From NCBI GenBank assembly GCA_029582165.1, contig CM055873.1:39705295-39769294 (forward strand): a stretch of DNA of 64,000 bases. The letters run 5' to 3'. Of the stretch, positions 44,689-56,784 are shown one piece after another; the stretch's first letter is position 1, and each line of letters opens with the position of its first letter. The position numbers and the translations under genes are program-made. The DNA is from Portulaca oleracea (Eukaryota; Streptophyta; Magnoliopsida; Caryophyllales; Portulacaceae). The notes beneath the pieces were generated by a model. That model was not told the DNA's origin. It made no database searches and saw nothing but the letters and a program-made list of their open reading frames with translations.

Positions 44689-46010
44689 CACTACAAGATG
44701 AAGCTCAGACGCGACCGTCCGTTGTGACCATTCAATGAACGGTCGCATTTTTTTTTCGGTCGACCGTTCATTTGCGACCGTTCACTGAACGGTCGCAAAA
44801 TTTGTGATCGTTCATTGAACGGTCACAAATTTTGAGACCATTAATTTGTCACTATTCAATGAACGGTCACAAATTGTGCGACCGTTCAATTGAACGGTCT
44901 CAAATTTTGCGACCGTTCAATGAACAGTCACAAATTTTGCGACCGTCGCGCGTTTGTTATTAAATGTCAGATCGAAACCCCCCCCAATCCTATTTCCTAA
45001 TTTCCTCATCTCTCTCTTTCTCGATTCTTCCTCATCTCACTGATTCCCTCTCTTTCTCACTCTTCTCTTCTCCATTCCACTAAACATTCAAACCGATCTC
45101 CATCACACTCTCTTTCTCGTCACATGAAGCCCGACATGAAACACAAAAGTAGCAAGATCGAGAGCCTCCATCTAAATGTTCAAGGGAAGAGATCGAACAA
45201 TCGAGCTTGTGGAAGAATTGAGCAATTCAAGTATAAAAAGGGAGTAGAGAAGCCGAAGAAGGTGTGGACGGTATGAAAGATTTTGTTTTTAGGTTTAGGG
45301 TTTAGATTAAGTTTAATTCCGCATGTTTAATTCAAATGTTTTGTTCATCTTGTAATCTCGGATCTTAAGTTCATGTAATCAGATATGAATTTTGATACTT
45401 TCAAAAGTTTAATACATTATCTGGGTTGATTGTTCCTCGTTTCTTGTTTCTTATTTGCTCAATTTCTGGGTTTGCCTTGATTTTCTACGGATGTTTTATT
45501 CGATTTTTTATGTTCATGTTCAAGTTTATGGGTTTAATATGTTGAGTTGCTTGATTCATGTTCATTTTTCCCTTCTCCCTTGTTCTAGATCTAGTTTTAA
45601 TTTATGGATTAGATTGTAATTGGGTTATTTTTCCGAGAAATTTTGATTGAAAAAAAAAATCGAATTTTTTGTGACCGTTGAATTGAACGGTCGCAAATTT
45701 GTGACCGTTGAATTGAACGATCGCAAATTTGTGACCGTTCAATTGAACGGTCACAAAATTCTGTGACCTTTCAAGAACGGTCGCTCCGTTTTATGACCAT
45801 TCATGAACGGTCGCCCTTTTTGCGACCGTTCATGAACGGTCGCAAATTAGCAACCGTTTATTTGAACGGTCGTCCGGCCCCTCAAACGACCCTTCAGACG
45901 CGACCGTCGTGAACGGTCGCTAATGAACGTTCGTGCGCCCTCTGGAGCGACCGTTCAAGCCTAACTAAGACCGTTCACAACGGTCTTATTTTTTAGACCT
46001 TCTTGTAGTG
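44689..46010. mobile_element. non-autonomous CACTA element
   Basis: Ends are CACTACAAGA and TCTTGTAGTG with a 3-bp GAT duplication (44686-44688 and 46011-46013), diagnostic of CACTA transposons. Both subterminal regions are packed with inverted repeats of GCGACCGTTCA-TGAACGGTCGC (about 44710-44950 and 45670-45985). They are probable transposase-binding arrays. No transposase gene is present. Confidence 0.92.
45124..45269 (+). pseudogene. possible captured first exon inside the CACTA element
   Basis: After a pyrimidine-rich, leader-like stretch (CTCTCTTTCTC), an ATG opens a 49-codon frame (MKPDMKHKSSKIESLH ... KPKKVWT). It meets a GTATGA donor-like site and a T-rich intron-like tail. It looks like a host first exon with promoter-proximal DNA, but I cannot assign the parent. 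Confidence 0.35.
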
Positions 46011-46873
46011 GATCAGCAAATAGAACAGCAACGAGAAGCTCTAGACAACGCATTAAAAGAGCTTCAGCACCTTAAAACTTCCATCGACGGGGAGGCTAAG
46101 CTGCTAAAGAAAGAAAGGAAGTGGACCCGATGGTTGTTGTGCTGTCCAGTCCTGAATTTGATCCAAGCTCCATGATTTCTGCTGATGGGGGTCACCGCGA
46201 GTTGTCCTGGGTCGATTCTGCTAATAATAAATGTACTCTAGTGTTAGGAGAACCTCGTAAGGTCTTGTCTGAGTCGAGCATTAGTGAGTCTAGAGTCGAG
46301 TATGAGTCAGTTGGGATTAGCCCCATGTCTGATGAGTTTGTATCCATTTCTACATTTAATAAAGTGAACCTTTCTGAGTATTCTCGTTCTTCTCCTTCTT
46401 TTTGTTGTGCTAATAATCATAAATTTGATGTTGAACCTTTAAAAGATTTTAAAGAATTAATACGAGCTATGAATGAACCTGAGAACGATATGTCAGCGGT
46501 TGAAGAAACCATCACCATCAATGTGGGGACGCTTGAAACTCCCCAGGAATTGAAAATTGGCAAATCATTAACCCAGGGGGCGCAACAGGAGTTCTCCGCT
46601 CTTTTGAGAGAGTTTATCGATGTCTTCGCCCGGTCTTATGAGGACATGTCTGGGATCGACCGTGAGATTGCTGAGCACGCCATACCTCTCTATCTGGATG
46701 CTAAACCTATCCAGCGGCGTCCACGCAAAATTAAGAATGAATGGTCCGATAAGATCTACGATGAGGTTCGGAAACAGTTGGAGGCCAAGTTCAGAAGGTC
46801 GACAATTTGGAGAACGCTATATACTATATTAGTAAGAAGTTCTCAGGGTGTGAATCCTGATACTCTGAGATAG
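46011..46873 (+). pseudogene. Tat-type gag end, protease/RT junction
   Basis: Gag resumes directly (DQQIEQQREALDNALKELQH). A frame at 46121 follows, carrying IGKSLTQGAQQEFSALLREF, DVFARSYEDMSGIDREIAEH and YDEVRKQLEAKF, which precede RT in Tat elements. The next residues jump to RNase H sequence, so the RT palm is deleted near 46790. Confidence 0.75.
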
Positions 46874-48880
46874 AGAAGATGGCCTTAGCCTTGGTTTGGT
46901 CCATGAAGAAGCTCTGCCATTATCTGTTGGCCCACACCGTTTATGTGATTGTGGCATACAATCCAGTCAAATACATCATGGAGCAACCTTCTGTGAACAG
47001 CCGAATTGCCCGATGGGTAGTCATGTTATCTGAATTTGACCTTCATTTTCAACATTCAAAATCTATAAAAGGTCGAGCGGTTTCTAATTTTCTGGCTGAA
47101 CTCCCGACTGAGGACCCTGACACTAGGGGCTTAGAGTTTAGTGATGATCAGGTCTTCCAAGTAGAAGAGGAGACTTGGAAGTTGTACTTCGATGGTGCTA
47201 CAAATCAAATGGTGTGCGGAGCCGGAGCTCTGCTGATATCTCCTAAAGACTTACATTTTCCTTTTGCGGCCAAGCTGGATTTTGATGCCACCAACAGTGC
47301 TGCTGAATATGAAGCTTGTATCTTGGGTATACATACGGCTCTAGAAATGGGTGTTGAAAGATTACGAGTATTTGGAGACTCCAGTTTAATATTCAATCAA
47401 GCTACTAGTGTGTGGAAAGTAAAGAGTGAGTCTTTGGCATTATATCAGCAACACTTATTTGATTTGGCCAAGAGATTCAAGCACATTGAGTTCAAATACC
47501 TACCGAGAAGTCACAATGAGTTAGCTGATACGCTAGCTAAGCTATCGTCTATGGTACCAATACCAGAAACAGATCAAACTTTGGCAGTTGTGGTAGAGAG
47601 GAAAGTCCAACCCATTCATCAGCAACCTTTAATGATCAATGCCATCAGTCCTGAGGCATGGTACTTTGATATCTATACCTTTCTTAAGGATGGTGCATAC
47701 CCACCAGAGGCTAGGCACCGAGCTCGGAGGGCTATCCGATTGGTGGCCGCACAATATTGCATCATTCAGGATCGTTTGTACAAGAAGGTTGCGACTGGTA
47801 TGAATATGTTGTGTGTTGATGGAGCGGAAGCCAGAGAACTAATGAAGTCCACCCATGGAGGAGTGTGGACAACACATGAATGGGAGGATGTTAGTGAAGA
47901 AAATTCAGCGAGCAGGGTATTTATGGTCAACAATGGAGTCAGATTGTCTTCAATTTGTAAGGAAATGCTCAAAGTGCCAAGAGTATGCTGACCTCAAGCA
48001 TCAACCACTTTGGCCTCGCCTTGGCAATTTTCAGTAAGGGGCATTGATATTGTTGGAAAGGTTTCGCCTCAGGGCACAGGAGGTCATGAATATGTGTTTG
48101 TAGCTGTGGAATATTTTACTAAGTGGGTAGAAGCCTTCCTATGCGAAGATTACCTCGAAACATGTTGCCAAGTTTATGTTGAAGAACATCATCTGCAGAT
48201 ATGGAGTGTCACATGAGGTGATTAGCGACAATGGGAGTCATTTTATGGGTGAATTTGCAACTCTTTTGGCAAAGTACAAGATCCAACATCATCACGCTTC
48301 TCCTCATCGACCACAAACAAATGGAGCGGTCGAGGTTGTGAAAAAAACTTTGGTGAAAATCATTAAGAAGATGGTTGTCACTTATAAGGATTGGCCTGAC
48401 AAACTCCCTTTCACGTTGTGGGGGTATCGTACTTCTATTCAAAATGCAACTGGGTACACCTTACTCTTTGGTGTATGGAATGGAGGTTATCTTGCCTGTG
48501 GAGATTGTTATTCCTTCCCTGAGAATCATAGCCGAGAGCCAAATTCCTGAAGCTGAATAGGCTCGAGCTAAGTATGAGGAGTTAGCCTTGTTGGACGAAT
48601 GCCGACTCCGCGTATTACACAATATTCAGCTTTATCAGAGCCGATTTACTCGCGCATTGAACAAGAGGGTCAAAGATCGAGATCTGATAGAAGGTGACTT
48701 AGTGTTGCAAGAAATGAGGTCTGCCCGGTAGGATCCTCGTGGCAAGTTTGCCCCGAATTGGAAAGGACCTTATGTCATTGTCTCCATCACACCTGGAGGT
48801 TCTGCTCGCTTGGCAACACCGGAGGGAGAAGAGCTTATTCAACCTGTGAACTTGGATCAATTAAATAGGTATTACGTCTA
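46805..48880 (+). pseudogene. Tat-type RNase H, second RNase H and integrase
   Basis: The RT-linked RNase H ends with FDLHFQHSKSIKGRAVSNFL. The archaeal-type RNase H follows: WKLYFDGATNQMVCGAGALL, AAEYEACILGIHTAL, FGDSSLIFNQ and NELADTLAKLS. The integrase zinc finger comes next in shifted frames (CSKCQEYAD). The core has IDIVGKV, VISDNGSHFMGEF and HRPQTNGAVEVVKKTL, so two catalytic acids are still seen. The C-terminal module contains NWKGPYVIVSITPGG. Frameshifts at about 47870, 48030 and 48180 kill the frame. Confidence 0.85.
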
Positions 48881-49749
48881 AGCTACTAAGGGTTGGTACT
48901 CTTAGCTACTTAAACATGCATTACCTTCTAAAAGCAAGCAACCGAACTGCCAATAGGTCACTTGCTTATGAGAGAAAGAAAGAAAAAAAAGGGGAAAAAA
49001 GGAAAAAAAAAAAAGAAAAAAAAGAAAAAAAAGGAAAAATGAGAGACTAACTTAAAACCCTTCGGGACAAGTTAGGTAAAAGGAGAGGTTGCAAGTGTTG
49101 CTATCGAAGACAAGGATTGACAAGAAGAAGATCATAGCTCGTGTTAATTCTTGTAAAACAAAATGAAATGTATTACTTCTCATATCAATAAAAGAAGTAC
49201 ACTCTTGATTTGATACATCTTTGTTTTACTAATTTTAATAAAGGAAAAGCATCAAATTAAATAAATACATATCATACGCGTCTTTCTTACATTTTATTCC
49301 ATTTCTTGTCTATCCATCCTACTTACTAGAAATGCGTTAAGTCCTAGTCTGAGTCAGAGTCCTTAGACCCGTTAGTGCCCGCTTGACAAGTCTTGCTTGA
49401 TTTTTCTACATTAAGGTGAGATTCCCCAATGATAATGACGCTTTTCAGCTTTGGAGCCTCTCGGAGAGGTGAACAAGTGTGTTTTTCATGCCATTGTGCC
49501 GGACCGATAGTAGTAGTCAACCAGCTTCGATATCCGTCAGTCAAAGATGAGGAAATGCGATGAGGCGGTGGAACTTTTACTCCCCCACGCTTCTTCCAAT
49601 ATTTAGTCCATCATTCGACCACCGAACCTTGGAGATGTGTGAGGTCAGGAACTTCACATGGGAGCAACGGAATATCTTGTAGTCGCCCCATTTGGCGCAT
49701 ATGCCCCACTTTCCTCACTTGTGATTAGGCCGATTGAGGGATAATTGAA
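48881..49749. other. Tat 3' tail and undefined sequence
   Basis: A purine-rich run (GAAAGAAAGAAAAAAAAGGG type, 48974-49040) and an AT-rich tail follow the integrase stop. From about 49320 the sequence is unassigned; it could be truncated LTR of either the Tat or the Athila element. No gene is seen. Confidence 0.45.
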
Positions 49750-50092
49750 TCGTCCCACAAAATTACTGTTGTCGCTGCTCTTTTATTTGCCGAAACAAAA
49801 GCATGCATTGCACAACCCAACCACGGACCGTGGTGGGCTCTAGCCGTGGGTTCCTCGATCCGTTCGCTCCCAAATTTGCATCACGGTTTAGGTTTGACAT
49901 GTAGAGGCCCGCGGTGTCTTTACTCTTGACTGAGTTGGTCTGTTTTCTTCTCTTTTGTCTCCCTTTTCCTTCTAACTCTTGATATTCCCATAAAAACACA
50001 AAATTATCATAACTAATATATAATTAAGGGGCTAAAACAAGCAAAACGCCTTATAAAATGATTTAAATTCGGCTCGAAACGAGACCGACCAA
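49750..50092 (-). mobile_element. 3' LTR remnant of the outer Athila element
   Basis: The plus-strand right end, ACGAGACCGACCAACA, aligns with the inner LTR end ACGAGGCCGAACA. The preceding CTAATATATAATTAAGGGGC also matches inner LTR sequence. The part to the left is too diverged to delimit. A CCACGGACCGTGG palindrome is at 49821-49833. Confidence 0.6.
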
Positions 50093-51823
50093 CACTCCCA
50101 CACAAGGGTTTTCTCACCCCGAGCAAACTAAGACAAAACGAAAAAGAAACTAACAACCCTAACTCACTTTCGTAGGAATCACGGTTGCATTTAGCATATA
50201 CAACAAGCCCTTTAAACCCCTTGGCAGCCCAAGTGGACGAGGAAGGTCTCGTGAGGGTTTATAGTAACTATACCCACAAAAGCCAAAGAAAAAGAAAAGA
50301 AAAAGAAAAGAAAAGAAAAGAAATAAGACTCAAAACTCTTGATAAAAGGGATGAGAAACACCTTGTAAAGATAAAAGAGGCAAAATCAAGATAAGGGTCA
50401 GCACAAGGGAGGTTCACACATACGGTCGCGAAGCTAACTACTAAAACAATGCATTTACTCAACTCAGAACAGTTAACAAACACTTTCAAGGCCTCTAGCA
50501 AGACTGTTACTTGACTTCGCATTTTTCACCTCACTCATGCATAGCTTGATGGGTTCCTCGTGCTCAAGTGAAGTGTTTCTTAGCTCGTTTTTGTTTTAGC
50601 CAGGGTTCAGTCGGTTAGAATCAACTACTCAAACATCCATGCTCGATTCATTTAAGGAATTAATGGTGGTTCCTTTCCTAATTTTTTATGTTGCCCTTGG
50701 CTTGGTGAGGGTCGCAGGTTACATAGAGATTGGTTCCACACTTATTGCAATTAACTTTTTAGGTTGGTGTCGATATGTTCGAGACTTGAAAGACCCAAAA
50801 AGGGGGTCTACTCTCCCAACATAGATCCTTTCCATTCACAAACAAGGTGCTTAAGGGGCGAGAGAGCCGAACCACTCACACCGATCTTTATAGGTGAACC
50901 AACATTTCCAACTTAGTTCAATTATTTTTTGTGTTAGTTTTTTCGGGAATTCGCACGACCCAAATAAGGGGTTTACCCTCCCGACACAGGTTACTCCATA
51001 CGCAAACGAAGTGCTTAAGGGGCAAGAGCGCCGTACCACTCATACCAACCCGTATAGGTGTACTAACTTTAATTAAATTTCCAATTTTTAGTTTTTTTTT
51101 TATTTAGAGCATGGATATTCAAGAAGCTAACGCTTTCCTCTTAAACCCAGACTATCACATTAACTCGCCTAGAGGTGAATTTCTAAGGATACCACATGGT
51201 TGCAAATATAGGTGAAGTTATTATGTTTAGGAAAACCAACAATCCCGCCTGAAACCTATCAAGTATTCACTAACTATTCTTAACTAAGAAAAAGCTTTAT
51301 TCTAGCAGTCAACGACACAACCATATATATAAACTACCCCTAGTTGATAAAAATATTAAAAATTTCGCCTAATTTTAATGTTAACTAAAGTTGTTTCTCT
51401 TCCAAAAACTGGTAAGGCACTTATGCCACCCCACTCCCACACAAAAACTCTACAATGTCCTCATTGTGAATAAGGTGACACCACACACAAAAGAAAAACT
51501 CACAAAAGAAAAGAAAAACACAAGCCGGCATGCATGCCACCCCCACTCCCACACGAAAAGACCAACAATGTCCTCATTGGAATCAGAAATAGAGATAAGC
51601 AAGTACACAAAAGGAAAGAAAAATAGACACACCAAAAGAAAAAAATAAAAGAGGGAAAAGAAGGCCAACTCACTAACTGTAATAAGAAGATAATGAAAGA
51701 TATTACCTGGATGGTTTCTTGCCAAAAGACTCAATCCTTCTCTCTTGATAAAGCAAAGTTAGGAGAAGCAATCATGAAAAATCAAGAAAAAAAAGGGTCA
51801 GATATACAATATATACAAGAATC
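50093..51823 (-). mobile_element. 3' untranslated region of the outer Athila element
   Basis: Non-coding. It contains polypurine-tract-like blocks next to the LTR and again near 51425 and 51540, an (AAAGA)n run at about 50286-50322, and two ~162-bp-spaced copies of a TACCCTCCC...TGCTTAAGGGGC block (near 50806 and 50968). The first 200 bases match 54823-55040 of the inner element. Confidence 0.7.
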
Positions 51824-53403
51824 TCAACTTACCTTCCTTCTAGCACTAGGTGGATCGTGGACTGTGACACATTCCACGTCACCAGTATCAGGAAACTCTA
51901 AGAAGGGCTTCAACCTGTGCCCATTCACTTTCCACACAGAATTGTTAGATGGGTCCTTGATCTCAACCACTCCTGAAGGGAATACCTGAGTCACAATAAA
52001 GGGTCCAGTCCACCTAGATCTTAACTTTCCAACAAAAAGGTGTAACCAGGAATCATAAAGGAGTACCTTTTGTCCCGAGAAGAAGGTCTTCCTATGAATA
52101 ATCCTATCGTGTAAGATCTTAGACCTCTCTTTACTTAATCTCCCATTCTCATAGGCTTCTCTCCTCAACTCCTCAAGCTCATAAAGTGTTAATCTCCTCT
52201 CCTCACCTGCTACAGACAGATCAAGATTGAGTCAAAGCCCACCAAGCTCTATGTTCAAGCTCTAGAGGTAAGTGACATAGCTTCCCAAAAACAACTCTAT
52301 AGGGTGACATCCCAATGGGAGTTTTATAGGCTGTTCGGTAGGCCCACAAGGCATCAATGAGTTTAATAGACCAGTCTTTCCTATTCCTAGACACAGTTTT
52401 CTCCAAGATCTATTTAATTTGCTTATTGGAAACTTACGCTTGACCATTAGACTGTGGGTGGTAAGTGGTAGTGAGCTTATACACTACTGAGTGCGTCTTC
52501 AGTAAGGCCTCAAAGGATCTATTGTTGAAGTGGGTTCCCTGATCACTAATAATGGCTCTAGGCATTCCAAAAGATGTATTCCCAAAGGAATTTGGCCACT
52601 ACCTGAGCATCATTCTTCTTAGTAGGGATAGCCTCTACCCACTTAGACACATAATCAACAGCAAGGAGAATATATTCATTCCCAAAAGAATTAGGGAATG
52701 GTCCCATAAAATCAATACCCCATACATCAAACACATCAACAAAAATCTCAAGTTGTAAGGGCATCATATCTCTCCTAGTTATATTTCCCAAACCTTTGGC
52801 ACCTAGGGCACCGTTGAGCATAATCATGAGCATCTCTAAAGATAGTAGGCCAGTAAAATCCACAAGGTTGGTCAAAGAGAGGACATCCATAATGGATTCA
52901 TCAGGAACACATATCCTAAGTACCTGGTCAGCGCAATATTTAAACAAATAAGGGTCATCCCATACAAAATTCTTCACAATGTGAAGAAACCTGTCCCTGT
53001 CATGCTTATTCCAATCAATAGTGATCTCTCCAGTTACCTTAAAGTTCACAACATCAGCAAACCAAGGTTCCACTCCCACACTAAAGAGTTGCTCATCAAG
53101 AAACTGAGCAGCAATAAGGGTGGTTTTCACAGTGTCAAGCACAATCCTAGATAGGTGGTCAGCTATAGGATTCTCAGCTCCTTTCCTGTCTCTAATCTTA
53201 CAGTCAAATTCTTGCAATAACCACACCCACCTAACTAGCCTAGGTTTGGAATCTTTCTTCTCCATCAAGTATCTCAAAGCAGAATGATCGGTGTAAATTA
53301 TGACTCGAGAACCAAGCAAATAAGGTCTGAATTTCTCAAAAGCATACACAAAAGCTAAAAACCCTTTCTCAGTCACAGTGTAATTCAATTGAGCATCATT
53401 CAA
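51824..53403 (-). pseudogene. Athila RNase H and integrase, broken
   Basis: From the right: the RNase H with [38 protein letters not shown] and [10 protein letters not shown]; the integrase core with [20 protein letters not shown]; then in other frames ISDQGTHFNNRS; and a C-terminal module with [19 protein letters not shown]. The codon at 52434-52436, where the third catalytic acid (Glu) belongs, is TAA. The zinc-binding region is scrambled by frameshifts around 52800-52870. Confidence 0.85.
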
Positions 53404-53415
53404 GGTGTGGCTAGC

Positions 53416-53901
53416 TGTTCGGTTGTAATTTTTGTGGTTTTATAAGTTAGGGATGTCGGTCCACAGGGATGGGTGTTTAGGCTTGATTAAGGTAATCGGT
53501 TCGTGTAAATGAGTTTTTCTCAAGTGCGGAAAGCGACAAATTATGTAAAGAAAGCATTTAAATCTAACCTAGACATGATAATAATAAAGAAAGCAATTAA
53601 AAGAAAGCAATAAAGAAAGCACTTAAAGATGAAAGCAATTAAAAGGCATGAATGAAGACAATGAATGAACAATGAAATTGGGAATGAGAAATTATACCTT
53701 TGATGACTAATCTTCAATAAACCTTCAATCTACACTTGAATTTCCCCCGAACAAACAAGAAATTGTGGTTTGGATTACCAAGAATCCCCCAAATTCTCAC
53801 TAGTAAGTAGAATTGGAGAACCATGACCCTCCTCCCCACTAAAAATGGAGTTGATTGTGGCTAACACTATAAAGCTTGGAAAACAAGTCAACAATGGCAA
53901 T

Positions 53902-53953
<52 letters not shown>

Positions 53954-54822
53954 TTGTAAAACTTCAATGGAAACTTGCTTGAATTGAGAAAGCTTGAGAA
54001 AGTTTGAATACAAATGCTAGAAATCAATGAAAGCTTGAAGAACAATGAAGAATAATTGAAGACTTGAAGAACAATTAAAGAGAGATTAAAGCAAATAAAT
54101 GAAAGCAATAAATCTAATTCTACTCCTAGACTACCTAGGCTAATTGATAATTTAGATTAATACAAGTGGGTATTTATAGAAGAAGGAAAAATACAACCCA
54201 AAACCATAGGACAAATCGCAGCACGCGCGTCTGCAGACAGAGTGGCTCGGGCAAGCCAGCGTTCTGGCTGGTGTTTTTGTTGCCTCAGAAGCCTGGCTCG
54301 GGCGAGCTAGCAGATTGCTCGGGCGAGCAAGCGTTCTGGGCAGTTTTTCCCTGCCGACTTCAAACGCGCATAACTTCTTCATCCGAACTCCGTTTTAGGC
54401 CCGTAAGATATCGATGGAAAGCTCTCGGTGTGTACTTTAAGCTCCCAAAATTTCAGAGCTATCGGAGTTGTAACGAAAGAGTTATGACCCAAAGGGTGAA
54501 GGCACACGTATTTCAAACCTTTAAGTTTGTACCGTTACCCTGTTTTGCGCCAATCTTGATATGGAATTTCCGACTTCGGTTTCGCCTCGGCTCTCGGCTC
54601 GGGTTGACTTGGTTTGACTCGGATCTCGGCTCGGGTTGACTTGGTTTGACTCGGAAAATAGTTCGGGATTCCCTAAAAACCTTCAATTAAGCCCAAACTT
54701 CTTCTAACTCCTTATTTTCCTACAAAACACCAAATCATTATATCTAATATATAAATAGGGGTTAAAACAAGCAAATATACCCTATAAAAGAGAAGAAATT
54801 CGGCTCGAAACGAGGCCGAACA
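53416..54822 (-). mobile_element. 3' LTR of the young element
   Basis: 1,407 bases. It contains an (AG)n microsatellite at about 53904-53948, a TATA at 54171-54179 (minus-strand CTATAAATA), an inverted-repeat cluster at about 54240-54335, and the shared block at about 54350-54515. Confidence 0.92.
53904..53948. repeat. (AG)n microsatellite in the 3' LTR
   Basis: About 22 uninterrupted AG units. The same place in the other LTR (near 59177-59214) is shorter and interrupted, so this is the fastest-evolving part of the pair. Confidence 0.95.
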
Positions 54823-56784
54823 CCACTCCAACACAAGGGTTTGCTCGCCCCGAGCAAACTAAGAACGAAGAAAAGGACTAAAAAGAAAAACTAAAAACCT
54901 AACTCACTTTCGCAGGAATCGCGGATGCATTTAGCACATGCATCAAGCCCTTTAAACCCCCCGGCAGCCCGGGTGGACGAGGTAGGTCTCGTGAGGGTTT
55001 ATAGCAACTATACCCACAAAAGCCACGAGAAAAGAAAAAGGGGAAAGAAAAAGAAGTGGCGAAAAAGCGAAACAAAACAAAAGCAAAGAAGATATTCCCG
55101 TCCCCAATCATGCACCTAGTTCCCAAACCCGCCTCAACAATCAATTGGAAGAAGCAAGTATAAACAAATTAAGACACGAAGGTTTGAAAACTGCCAATCT
55201 TTAAGATTTTGAACCAAAACACTTCCTGATGAGCAAAACACCTCGTGCATATGTGCAAGTGGGCTCTAGTCGGTCCTTCCTATCCTAAACCAGACAATCA
55301 GAGTTGTTCTCATGCTCAAGCTCGGAATTATCTATCCTACTTCACTCTTGGTTTTTCTTTTAACCTCTCTTTTCTTTCTTTTTCTTACACCACTCTTTTC
55401 TTTCTTTTTCTTCTCTTTTTTTTTACTTTTCTCTTTCTTACCATTCTTTTGCTCAACTCTTTTTTTCCTTTTTCTTGCTTCGCTCTTTTCTTTCTTTTTC
55501 AAAACCTACGCTCTTTTCTTTACACTCAATCGGTTTGTGTCTTTTAGAGCGTTTGTGTCGGTTTCGGGATTTAAGCACCGGCCTTCGCAAAGGGTTACCC
55601 TCCCTGCTGGGTTTCTCCATACGTGAGTCATTGCACTTAAGGGGCATAGGGTGCCGATCCACCCAAACCAACCCATGACGGTAGGCCCGACAGTAATTAT
55701 TTAATGCATTAATTAAGAGCTTAAGCAATTGAACAACTAAAACCGTCTAACTTAGGTAAGAAGACACAGTCAAAGCGTGTAAGAATTGAGGATTCCGCTT
55801 TCCCATTCCATGTAAAGGTCTAATAGAGATAATTCATGGCAAAAATCCTTCCTAAGGCCCATCATTATTCATACCAGCCGCTTCCAACTGACTAAATCAG
55901 CCGATTAGACAACTATCTACACAACTGTGAACGGAAACATCCTCAAAAAGAAAAACAACTTTTGGGTTTTTCACAACATTTCTCCCCTTTTTGTTTTCAC
56001 GCACAAAATATTTTTAGATTTTTGGACACAAACTAAGAAAAACAAAAACAAAAGACTCAAAAACTAGGTGATCTACCCATGACAAATGGAAAAGACCACC
56101 CCCCCCAACTCCAACACAAGATATCACAATGTCTCCATTCTGAGAAGGGTGTCTCAAGTAAGGTAGAAAACCAAGAAAAGCATATATACAAACACTTATC
56201 ACATAAAAAGCGGTGGCGACCCGAGCCCACACGGCTCCAACAACAAAATATATCCAACATTCACACTCAAGGGGTTCGCCACCCAAAAAGAAAATCAAGC
56301 ATGCATCATGGATCATCGATATATTCACATAAAGAGAGGGTGGAAAGAAGTTACCTCGAATTCTTCAATCAAGCATATTCAATCCACGATCCAAGGAACA
56401 TCACACCAAGGTTAGAAATAAACAAGAAAAGCATACTATGTGTGATGGTTCACATGCAAGATCAAAAGGAAAAACAAACTATACAAGACACTAAGGACTA
56501 ATGAACTAAGAAAACAAACTAAAATATTTACAAAACGACTCTTTTTTTTCTTTTCTTAGACTCGAACACCGGAATACATACTACCCTCCCACTCCAACAC
56601 AAAGAGGTTGTCGTGTCCTCAAAATAGAAACAGAAGTAGGTAAGCAAGCACCCCAAAATAAAAAGAAAATGACACACACAAAAAGAAAATAAAAGAAGAA
56701 AAGAAAGACCAACTCACTAATTATACAAGAAGGGTGAGGAAGGATATTACCTCAAAGGTATCTTATCAAGAAATTCACTCCTTC
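54823..56784 (-). mobile_element. 3' untranslated region of the young element
   Basis: About 2 kb without a coding frame. It has GTGTTGGAGTGG-type polypurine blocks at the LTR (54823-54840) and internal copies at about 56095 and 56585 (minus strand), a TACCCTCCC...CACTTAAGGGGC block near 55590, and long T/C-rich runs at 55340-55510. The segment beside the LTR is homologous to that of the outer element. Confidence 0.75.

Larger units (their letters stand above)
39761..48880 (+). mobile_element. Tat/Ogre-type Ty3 retrotransposon, deleted, 3' LTR missing
   Basis: The order LTR, primer site, gag, RNase H, second RNase H, integrase is Ty3-like. The additional archaeal-type RNase H after the normal one is the Tat-clade signature. 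Most of the reverse transcriptase is deleted and a CACTA element interrupts gag. No right LTR was found before Athila-type sequence starts near 49.7 kb. Confidence 0.87.

Noticed and set aside
55245..55626. Hydrophobic Phe/Leu-rich frames of about 100 residues
   Set aside because: They translate a T/C-rich tract in the 3' untranslated region of the young element; low complexity and not conserved with the outer element.
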